Part shown: positions 6,212 to 12,439 of the stretch, one piece after another
How the letters are laid out: the number at the start of each line of letters is the position of its first letter
How positions within the stretch are numbered: position 1 is the first letter of the stretch
NCBI GenBank assembly: GCA_964354375.1
Contig: CAYGZQ010000014.1
Coordinates: 1-15,459, forward strand
Reading direction: 5' to 3'
Origin: CAYGZQ01 sp964354375 [NCBI: uncultured Planctomycetota bacterium]
GTDB lineage: Bacteria; JAJVIF01; JAPKYR01
DNA: 15,459 nucleotides
Program-made: the position numbers and the translations under genes
The notes under the pieces: generated by a model
Database searches by the model: none
The model's input: the letters and a program-made list of their open reading frames with translations, nothing else
Told to the model about the DNA's origin: nothing

Positions 6212-7396
6212 ATGAGGGCTCAAGCTCTCGCCTACAATCGATTCGCCGGCCTGTCCGCTGCAGGGAAAGCAATCCCGCTCACAGCGCTGATAGGATTCCT
6301 CTTAGCCGCTACCCCGGTCCACGCGGACCCGATGCTGCTTGAGACCGGCGTTACAGGGCATTCGGTGTGGCCTGTCCTCGCGGCAGGTCTGGTCGTGGAG
6401 ATTCTCGTCCTCGTGCTTTTCATACGGAGGCCCCTTGCAGAGATAATCGCCGTCTGTCTCATGGCGAACGCGATATCCGGGTTCGCCGGATTTGTGGCGC
6501 TGCTTTTCGCGAGGATGAAGGGAGTGCCGGTTCTTCCGATCGGACCCCTGGCGCTGGGAGCAATCGTGATCGAAGCGGCAGCGTTTGCATGTATGCTCGC
6601 AATACCTCCGGTCAGGAGAATCTTGTCCGGAGTGGCGGTCGCCAATGCGGTCAGCGCGATCATCGCGCTCGCCCTGCTCGCGCCGACCGTCATGCCCGCC
6701 CCACCGCCCTCGGCTTCCGATGATCTTGAGCTGGCAAGGGGCCTGGCGACTGTTCGAAATGCTATCGATGAGTACTATGTCCGGTTCGGACATTATCCTG
6801 AAGGATTAACCGGAGGCTCTGGAACGGTTGAAGGAGAATCAGGAAGCAGTGACCCCCTCGTAACGAGCGGCGTGCTGAGCTCATATCCGCCCAATCCGTA
6901 TGCGCCGCATCTGCGCTCAAGGCTTTTCAATCCGATGTTTCTGCTGACGGGTTTCGGCGCCCCCACTCGACTCGTCGCGCTGGACCAGCCCACAAGCTCC
7001 TGGGAGGTGCGATGGCTTCCCATTCTGAAGAGAGACTCGCGCTTCGGCGACCCGGATCATGTGCTCCTGTGCGCGAACGGGCTGTCGGATCCGTCGGTCC
7101 GGGAGACCATCCAGGCGACTTTCTATCACATGAACGGCTCCGACTGCGTGCCGGGCTGCTTTTTCTACAAGTCGTACGATTTCGACCGGGACGGCTTCGC
7201 GGACGATTACATCCTGGGCGCGTACGGCTGGCCGACCGGAACGGGCACTGTGGCGTTCGACATTATCGACGCCGCAACGGGCGACATATGCCTGCGCGTC
7301 GACTCTCACGGGCAGATACATGCCGGACAGCCCGACGGCTCTCCGGAGCCGGTGATCGCGCTACACATAGCCGGCGGTCCGGCCTCAAGGAACTGA
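6212..7396 (+). CDS. polytopic membrane protein with pseudopilin-like C-terminal domain
   Basis: Predicted 394-residue inner-membrane protein of unknown role. A signal-peptide-like segment (20-38, ending VHA-D) is followed by four hydrophobic spans (about 52-72, 77-100, 107-131, 138-160). A proline linker leads to an outer domain from about 170: LARGLATVRNAIDEYYVRFGHYPEGL, then SYPPNPY (224-230) and, near the end, YDFDRDGFADDYILGAYG (322-339). This is the order seen in GspG-like pseudopilins: helix, Y/F-x-YP, PPNP, Asp-rich calcium-loop-like motif. No prepilin-peptidase site precedes the helix. Two cysteine pairs in the outer domain could form disulphides. ATG 6212 is preceded by GAGGAG at 5 bases, better than the longer TTG option at 6188. 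It lies 97 bases before my comEC start, with a strong hairpin between. It is architecturally related to the gene at 874-1515. Confidence 0.72.
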   Translation: MRAQALAYNRFAGLSAAGKAIPLTALIGFLLAATPVHADPMLLETGVTGHSVWPVLAAGLVVEILVLVLFIRRPLAEIIAVCLMANAISGFAGFVALLFARMKGVPVLPIGPLALGAIVIEAAAFACMLAIPPVRRILSGVAVANAVSAIIALALLAPTVMPAPPPSASDDLELARGLATVRNAIDEYYVRFGHYPEGLTGGSGTVEGESGSSDPLVTSGVLSSYPPNPYAPHLRSRLFNPMFLLTGFGAPTRLVALDQPTSSWEVRWLPILKRDSRFGDPDHVLLCANGLSDPSVRETIQATFYHMNGSDCVPGCFFYKSYDFDRDGFADDYILGAYGWPTGTGTVAFDIIDAATGDICLRVDSHGQIHAGQPDGSPEPVIALHIAGGPASRN

Positions 7397-7423
7397 AATC
7401 TCCTCCCTCTCTCCCCTTTCTTG

Positions 7424-7452
7424 CCGCGACCCGTCAGTTATGCGGGTCGCGG
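7424..7452 (+). terminator. strong hairpin between the pseudopilin-like gene and comEC
   Basis: CCGCGACCCG (7424-7433) and CGGGTCGCGG (7443-7452) pair perfectly over 10 bases around a 9-base loop. Only TTCGTTATAT follows, not a clean T-run, so it may be a partial terminator or attenuator. The loop contains the ATG at 7440 that would otherwise be the first start of comEC. Confidence 0.55.
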
Positions 7453-7493
7453 TTCGTTATATCGACAAATTCCTGGTGCCGGTCGAGGTCAAC

Positions 7494-9137
7494 GTGCGAT
7501 TCCCCGTTCTGTTTACGGCTTTCCTGCTCGGGCTCCTCACGGGCTCACCGGCCCAGCGGCCTGAATCTCTGTGGCCCGACCTTGGGTTCCTGGCCGCCAT
7601 GCTGGTCGCATTTCTTCCCCTGAGAAAATACCCATGGGCTCTATTCGCTTTGGCTTGCGTCGCGGCCTTCCAGGTCGGAAACCTCTGGATCACGCAATTG
7701 CCCACATGGCCGGAGCCGCTCAAAGTGGAGGGTCTTCCGTTCGACGCGGGCTGCACCGTGGTCGGTCGAGCGACCGGCGACGCTTTTGAATGCGCCCACG
7801 GAAGGTTCTTGCCGATCGACCTGGAACTCGTCAGGGCCGAGGGATTCGATCGAACCGGAGCCGCATTTCAAGGGGAATGGAAACCCGAGAGAGGTATCGT
7901 GCTGGCAGTGGTGCGGCGCGATTTCGCGGGGGTAGCGGGCGCTTGCTACCAGGTCCATGGAAAGTTGACATGCGATCCGGAGGAGCTTCACAGCCCGATT
8001 CTGCTCAGGTACCGCGCGCGCGCAGTCATCGCGCCCCCCTTCACCGGCGTGAGTCTCGACCAGTCAAGCGCTCCTTCCCCCTCCCGGTCCGCCGTCAACA
8101 GTTTCCGATACCTCCTCATCAGTCACCTTTCATGGGGACTCGAGAAGCCGGAGGACGAGCTGGTCGCAGGGATAACGTTCGGACGAAAGGGACGCCGCCT
8201 CGGAGGCGAATGGGCGAAGGATTTCTACCGCGCGGGCCTCTCTCATCTCATCGTTGCGTCCGGCGCACAGGTCAGCCTCCTCTTTCTGCCCGTCTTTTTT
8301 CTTCTGGGACGAGTCCGATTGCCGCAGCCCGCGAGATGGGCGCTCCTCGTTCTGCTTGGCACCATGCTGATCGGCTTCGCGCAACTTCTGGGAGGCGAGC
8401 CGTCGATACTCCGCGCTGCGGTGATGGGATGCGTGCTCCTGATCGCGGTGGGGATCGGAAGAAGAGCGTACGGACTGGCGACGCTGTCGGCAGCCGGCTT
8501 GTTCTGGCTTCTCGACAACCCTCTTCTCGCGCGAGACACCGGCTTTCTGCTTTCGTTCGCCGCGAGTTTCGGGATCGTGTACCTGGGTCCGCCGATGTTC
8601 GAAGCGTTCTCCTCGCGGGAACCCCTGACGAAACCGCGTCGCAAGCGCGGCGCACCGCTATCGTCTCTCGTGAACGCAGTGATTTTTCATCTCCGCCACT
8701 TTCTGAGACTGCTCACCGACTGGACCCTCGTGACCTTGTCCGCCCAGATAGGCGTGCTGCCCGTGCTCGCCTGCACAGTGGGGCGCGTCTCGATATCGGG
8801 GTTCGTCGCGAATCTGTTCGCGGTCCCCATCGCCCAGATAATCCTGTTTCTCGGGGCACTCAGCGGACTCGCGGGCTTCGCGAGCCCTGCCGTATCGATG
8901 TTCCTGAACAGAATCCTGGGGCATCTCGCGACCGCACTGATGACCGTCGCCCATGACTTCGCAAACATCCCGAACGTCAGTGTCACGATCCAGCCGCTTC
9001 CGGGATGGACGGCTCTTGTGTGGTTCGGAATCTGCGTGGTGGTCGTGGAGCTTCGACGGGTCCTGTCACACCGGTCCAGGATGCGCACGTCGACTCAAGC
9101 CGGCAATAGCGCCCCAGACAAAAAAACCGACCCCTGA
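7494..9137 (+). CDS. comEC: ComEC/Rec2-type DNA-uptake channel protein, without C-terminal hydrolase domain
   Basis: Predicted 547-residue inner-membrane protein matching the ComEC competence domain, which carries single-stranded DNA into the cytoplasm during natural transformation. The first 70 residues hold hydrophobic spans, and 85-185 is an extracytoplasmic, OB-like region with two cysteines (DUF4131-like). From about 220 the competence domain follows: DELVAGITFGRK, SHLIVASGAQVSLL (250-263, the family's L-A-x-SG-x-H/Q-V region), PSILRAAVM (303-311), and several spans to about 525. The usual C-terminal metallo-beta-lactamase-like domain is absent: the protein stops in a basic tail (RRVLSHRSRMR). 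Many bacteria have such short forms. I chose GTG 7494 because GAGGTC precedes it and the ATG at 7440 lies in a hairpin loop without a ribosome site; the ATG start would add 18 residues. The stop codon lies inside the loop of the following terminator. Confidence 0.85.
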   Translation: MRFPVLFTAFLLGLLTGSPAQRPESLWPDLGFLAAMLVAFLPLRKYPWALFALACVAAFQVGNLWITQLPTWPEPLKVEGLPFDAGCTVVGRATGDAFECAHGRFLPIDLELVRAEGFDRTGAAFQGEWKPERGIVLAVVRRDFAGVAGACYQVHGKLTCDPEELHSPILLRYRARAVIAPPFTGVSLDQSSAPSPSRSAVNSFRYLLISHLSWGLEKPEDELVAGITFGRKGRRLGGEWAKDFYRAGLSHLIVASGAQVSLLFLPVFFLLGRVRLPQPARWALLVLLGTMLIGFAQLLGGEPSILRAAVMGCVLLIAVGIGRRAYGLATLSAAGLFWLLDNPLLARDTGFLLSFAASFGIVYLGPPMFEAFSSREPLTKPRRKRGAPLSSLVNAVIFHLRHFLRLLTDWTLVTLSAQIGVLPVLACTVGRVSISGFVANLFAVPIAQIILFLGALSGLAGFASPAVSMFLNRILGHLATALMTVAHDFANIPNVSVTIQPLPGWTALVWFGICVVVVELRRVLSHRSRMRTSTQAGNSAPDKKTDP

Positions 9138-9154
9138 GGGTCGGCTGTTTTTTT
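9120..9154. terminator. bidirectional intrinsic terminator for comEC and pilC
   Basis: CCGACCC (9127-9133) and GGGTCGG (9138-9144) form a stem with a CTGA loop. Seven A's lie on the left (9120-9126) and seven T's on the right (9148-9154), so it works in both directions between these convergent genes. The comEC stop codon TGA is in the loop. Confidence 0.9.
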
Positions 9155-9174
9155 CAACACCGGCGAAACGGGGA

Positions 9175-10413
9175 TCAGTGAGATGTCTGCGATTCCGTCA
9201 TGTTCTGGATCGCGCTGAACAGGGGAAGGTAGAGGCTGATTACGATAAACCCGACGACGATACCCATGCCGGCGATCAGAACCGGCTCGATCATCGTCGT
9301 GAAAGCGTCGACCGTGTAGTCGACCTCGCGATCGTAGAAGTCGCTGATCTTCTGAAGCATGTCGTCGAGCGCGCCGGTCTCCTCGCCGACGGCGATCATG
9401 TCGATGACCATGGGGGGAAACTCGCCGGTCTCCTCAAGCGGGTAGCTGATCCGCTCTCCTTCCTTAATGGATATCTTCGCTTTCGCCACAGCGGCCGCTA
9501 TGACCGCGTTTCCGACGGTCTCCTCTACCACGGTAAGGCTCTTGATGATCGGCACGCCGGACTTGAGAAGGATGGAAAAAGTCCTCGCGAAACGGGAAAG
9601 CGCAATACGTCTGAGGAGGAATCCGAAGACCGGCAGCCTGAGGCGAACCGCGTCGATAAAACGATTGAAAACCGGGAAGTTGGACGCATACTTAACGGCC
9701 ACGAATATGATGAATAATGCTGCGATTATGAAAGGCATGCCATGGACCACAGCGTCCGAAATCTTGATCAGGATACGCGTCATAAACGGCAGTGTGGCGT
9801 TCATGCTCTTGAAAATGTCGACGAACTGCGGAACCACGAACCATAGAACGAAAGTGAGGATAATGGCCGTCGCACTCATGATGATTACGGGGTACCTGAT
9901 GCCGGCCTGTACGTTCTGACGGATTTCGATCTCCCGCTCGAAGTCTTTGGCGACTCGGTCGAGAACGATGTCCAGCGATCCTGACTCCTCACCTGATTTG
10001 ATGAGGCTCACGATCAGGCTGTTGAACACCTTCGGGTGCTGACCCATCGCGTACGACAGCGAGTAGCCTTCCTCGACCATCTTCGCGACTTCCTGCAGGA
10101 TTTCCGCAAGGTGCGGGTTCTCCGTCTGCTTGACGATGATCCTCAGCGATCGGAGGATCGGCAGACCTGCGTTGATCATCGTGGACAGCAGTCGTGCGAA
10201 TATCGACAGGTCCTTCAGCTTGACCGGGGTCATTCTCTGGAGGGCCTTGTCGATCCTCTCGTACAGGGTGTTCTCGCCGATCTGGGTGATCTTGTTGACG
10301 AAATAACCCTGGTCGCGCAGCCGCTCGATAAGCTGCTCCCGACTGTCCATGGTCACCGTGCCGTTGATCGTTTTGCCGCCGCGGTCGCGTACTGAGAAGT
10401 TGAATTTCGGCAT
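9175..10413 (-). CDS. pilC: type IV pilus / type II secretion inner-membrane platform protein (PilC/GspF family)
   Basis: Predicted 412-residue polytopic protein, the normal length for PilC/GspF. This family forms the inner-membrane platform on which pilins or pseudopilins are assembled by cytoplasmic ATPases. It has two T2SSF domains with matching landmarks: FARLLSTMINAGLPILRSL (72-90) with GEESGSL (141-147), and FARTFSILLKSGVPIIKSL (275-293) with GEETGAL (343-349). Membrane spans lie near 174-197, 224-241 and 377-400. The N-terminus MPKFNFSVRD is typical. I chose ATG 10413 for that reason; the frame stays open to 10524 but the extra residues look unlike the family. No other pilus or secretion gene (ATPase, PilT, secretin) is adjacent here, so the rest of the machine is elsewhere. 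GspF of type II secretion cannot be excluded by sequence. It converges on comEC. Confidence 0.92.
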   Translation of the reverse strand: MPKFNFSVRDRGGKTINGTVTMDSREQLIERLRDQGYFVNKITQIGENTLYERIDKALQRMTPVKLKDLSIFARLLSTMINAGLPILRSLRIIVKQTENPHLAEILQEVAKMVEEGYSLSYAMGQHPKVFNSLIVSLIKSGEESGSLDIVLDRVAKDFEREIEIRQNVQAGIRYPVIIMSATAIILTFVLWFVVPQFVDIFKSMNATLPFMTRILIKISDAVVHGMPFIIAALFIIFVAVKYASNFPVFNRFIDAVRLRLPVFGFLLRRIALSRFARTFSILLKSGVPIIKSLTVVEETVGNAVIAAAVAKAKISIKEGERISYPLEETGEFPPMVIDMIAVGEETGALDDMLQKISDFYDREVDYTVDAFTTMIEPVLIAGMGIVVGFIVISLYLPLFSAIQNMTESQTSH

Positions 10414-10514
10414 AACCTGTCCGGGCTCCTTGCTCATGCGGCACATGGGCCGCAGATTTGGATACGAGCCGTCGTCGGGACACACCCAAACACGTGCCCC
10501 CCTAGGGCTACCTA

Positions 10515-10543
10515 AATATATCATACTTATCGGACCCGGTCTA
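10515..10543 (-). promoter_or_regulatory. putative promoter for pilC
   Basis: On the minus strand TAGACC (10538-10543) and TATATT (10515-10520) are separated by 17 bases. The -10 matches consensus at 5 of 6 positions, the -35 at 4 of 6. This would give a leader of about 95 bases. Confidence 0.3.
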
Positions 10544-10605
10544 TTTTACTGTTACGGGAAGTTTTCCGGCATCATCGGTCCGATGCTGTTTGATCCCTCT
10601 TTCGC

Positions 10606-10634
10606 TTGCCCTTCCCGGTCGCTCTGTCTAGAAT
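10606..10634 (+). promoter_or_regulatory. putative sigma70-type promoter for rmlB
   Basis: TTGCCC (10606-10611) and TAGAAT (10629-10634) are 17 bases apart. Transcription would start near 10641, with AAGGGAG as ribosome site ahead of the ATG at 10667. Confidence 0.5.
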
Positions 10635-10666
10635 GTTTTCTTCCGGGCGCGTAAGGGAGACTCCTG

Positions 10667-11683
10667 ATGAGAATACTCATTACCGGCGGGGCCGGATTCA
10701 TCGGCTCCAACTTCGTACGATACACGCTGGAGAACCACCCGGACGACCGGGTCGTCGTCCTCGACGCCCTTACCTACGCGGGCAATCTCGAGAATTTCTC
10801 CGATGAAATCCGCGCCGACGCGCGGTTCCGGTTTGTCCACGGGAACATCCTTGACGAGCGGCTCGTGACGGAACTGATGGATGAAATCGATACGGTCGTG
10901 CATTTCGCGGCCGAGACCCACGTGGATCGCTCGATCCGGGAAGCCGGTACCTTCATCAAGACCGATGTCCTCGGCACATACATTCTGCTGGAAGCCGCAC
11001 GTCGCAGCGGGATCAAGCGATTTGTGCATATTTCCACTGACGAGGTATACGGAGAGGCCGAGGAGCGCCCGTCGAAAGAGGGGGACGACCTCAAGCCGAA
11101 AAGCCCGTACGCCGCGAGCAAAGCAGGCGCCGACCGTCTCGCCTGGAGCTACTGGGCAACCTACGGCTTTCCCGTAACCATCTCCCGATGCTCCAATAAC
11201 TACGGACCATTCCAGTACCCTGAAAAGCTCATCCCGCTTTTCGTCACCAATGCCCTTGAGGATAAGCCCCTACCCGTCTATGGCCACGGGAAAAATACGC
11301 GCGACTGGATTTACGTCCTCGATCACTGCAGCGCGATCGACCTCCTCCTTCGCTCCGACGACGGCAAAGTGAACGGCGAGGTTTTCAACGTCTCGTCGAG
11401 TTGCGAGAGATCAGTCCTGGAGATCACCGGTATAATCCTGGACTCGCTCGGAAAGCCGAAATCGCTCATCAAGCATGTCGAGGATCGCCCCGGACATGTC
11501 ACCAGGCACGCGGTCGACCCGTCCAGGATCGGGAAAGCGCTCGGCTGGAAGCCCAGGTACGATTTCGAGGAGAACATCAGGCTGACGATCGAGTGGTACA
11601 AAGCCAACGAGACATGGTGGCGCAATGTGAAGGAAAAGCAGGCCGCGTACCGGAAATGGATCGAGGAGCAGTACGGGGAGTAG
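10667..11683 (+). CDS. rfbB: dTDP-glucose 4,6-dehydratase
   Basis: Also called RmlB. It converts dTDP-glucose to dTDP-4-keto-6-deoxyglucose, the second step towards dTDP-rhamnose and other deoxy sugars of surface polysaccharides; a cytoplasmic, NAD-dependent extended short-chain dehydrogenase. The 338 residues carry the NAD-binding GGAGFIGS (7-14), DALTYAGN (33-40), HFAAETHVDRS (79-89), STDEVYGE (123-130) with the catalytic Thr-Asp-Glu, the YxxxK pair at Tyr148 and Lys152, and NNYGP (177-181) with RDWIYV downstream. Length and motifs are complete. ATG 10667 follows AAGGGAG and a good promoter-like pair. None of the usual partners (rmlA, rmlC, rmlD) is next to it in this window, so the pathway genes are dispersed or further away. 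Confidence 0.96.
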   Translation: MRILITGGAGFIGSNFVRYTLENHPDDRVVVLDALTYAGNLENFSDEIRADARFRFVHGNILDERLVTELMDEIDTVVHFAAETHVDRSIREAGTFIKTDVLGTYILLEAARRSGIKRFVHISTDEVYGEAEERPSKEGDDLKPKSPYAASKAGADRLAWSYWATYGFPVTISRCSNNYGPFQYPEKLIPLFVTNALEDKPLPVYGHGKNTRDWIYVLDHCSAIDLLLRSDDGKVNGEVFNVSSSCERSVLEITGIILDSLGKPKSLIKHVEDRPGHVTRHAVDPSRIGKALGWKPRYDFEENIRLTIEWYKANETWWRNVKEKQAAYRKWIEEQYGE

Positions 11684-11686
11684 TAT

Positions 11687-11770
11687 TCCGTGTCGAGCAC
11701 GTCCCGTGCTTCGGATCACGGAGCCGACTCGTCCCGAGTCGCGCAGGACCGAAATGCGAGACGCATTCGG
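11687..11770 (+). repeat. tandem triloop stem-loops after rmlB
   Basis: Three hairpins follow one another within 90 bases of the rmlB stop. The first is AGCACG-TCC-CGTGCT (11696-11710), enclosed by TCCGTG (11687-11692) and CACGGA (11717-11722). The second is CGACTCG-TCC-CGAGTCG (11725-11741). The third is AATGCG-AGA-CGCATT (11753-11767), extended by CCG (11749-11751) and CGG (11768-11770) with one bulged A. A weaker fourth pair AATCG/CGATT follows (11799-11817). No T-run follows, so this may be a processing, pausing or Rho-linked 3' end rather than a simple terminator. Confidence 0.6.
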
Positions 11771-11850
11771 CACGACTGAATCGAACCTCCGACCCCCGAA
11801 TCGCTCTCTTAACGATTGAGAAAGTCACCATTTTTCAGGAGGACACTACG

Positions 11851-12336
11851 GTGCTAAGAAATCTCATTCTAATCGTTGTCGCCCTGGCCGTCGTCTGGGG
11901 TGGGTTCGTTGTCTACAACTACCTCTTCACATCCCAGGAGACCGTCGACTCGCGGCTCGCCAACATGACCATGAAGGAGATCGGGTTTCGCAAGGACCTG
12001 TTCGACGATCACGTCGTGAGCTTCGACCCGCTCGAGCCCGGGAAATTCAACATGGTCGTCAAGGGCGTCGGCAGCGGACATGATGCCGGTCGCATCGGCT
12101 ACAACGCGCTCGCGATTCTGGACGGTCAGAACATCAAGCTTAACAGCCCCAGGAATGTCTTCATCATCGAGGGCTACCAGGACGGGGAGCTCATATTCAC
12201 AGTAACTTACATCACGAACGCTCCCCCGGAGATCGTTCTGCACGGACCCTTCGAGGGTGAGGAGTACGTCCCCTCGTTCGGGAGGGGAATCGAGATGGAG
12301 CATTCCACGATTCCGTCCTGCGCGATAAACGCGTGA
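11851..12336 (+). CDS. small single-span membrane-anchored protein of unknown function
   Basis: Predicted 161-residue protein I do not recognise. Residues 4-25 form one hydrophobic segment (LILIVVALAVVWGGFVVYNYLF) acting as an uncleaved signal anchor, with the rest outside. The outer part (26-161) is mostly beta-rich by appearance, with two cysteines absent until position 157. Residues 38-53 contain NMT-x4-GFRKD-x2-DD, which matches residues 66-81 of the exported repeat protein at 2474-4522. GTG 11851 was chosen because AGGAGG lies 8 bases upstream and the membrane anchor begins at once; the frame is open much further upstream but only across rmlB and the stem-loop region. It may be read through from rmlB or have its own promoter; the sequence does not decide. 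Confidence 0.72.
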   Translation: MLRNLILIVVALAVVWGGFVVYNYLFTSQETVDSRLANMTMKEIGFRKDLFDDHVVSFDPLEPGKFNMVVKGVGSGHDAGRIGYNALAILDGQNIKLNSPRNVFIIEGYQDGELIFTVTYITNAPPEIVLHGPFEGEEYVPSFGRGIEMEHSTIPSCAINA

Positions 12337-12345
12337 CAGGCGCGG

Positions 12346-12365
12346 GGCAGACTCGCCGGTCTGCC
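12346..12365 (+). terminator. possible terminator hairpin after the small anchored protein gene
   Basis: GGCAGAC (12346-12352) and GTCTGCC (12359-12365) pair perfectly over 7 bases with a 6-base loop, followed by GCTTT. It lies 9 bases after the stop codon. The T-run is short, so termination strength is uncertain. Confidence 0.5.
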
Positions 12366-12387
12366 GCTTTGGAAGCTCCGCGAACGG

Positions 12388-12403
12388 CAGGCTGGAAAGC
12401 CTG
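12388..12403. repeat. GNRA-tetraloop hairpin between convergent genes
   Basis: CAGGCT (12388-12393) and AGCCTG (12398-12403) pair perfectly around GGAA, a GNRA-type loop on the plus strand. It lies between the converging small-protein and metallopeptidase genes and may help end either transcript. Confidence 0.4.
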
Positions 12404-12439
12404 ATCAAGATACCGACTGACTTGTTGGAAGAATCTCAC

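Noticed and set aside
7790-8956. 388-residue plus-strand open frame inside comEC
   Set aside because: Arginine-rich, low-complexity translation in a shifted frame of a GC-rich gene; comEC is clearly the real frame.
11401-11850. N-terminal extension of the small anchored protein
   Set aside because: The extension overlaps rmlB in another frame and crosses the stem-loop region; GTG 11851 has AGGAGG and starts at the membrane anchor.
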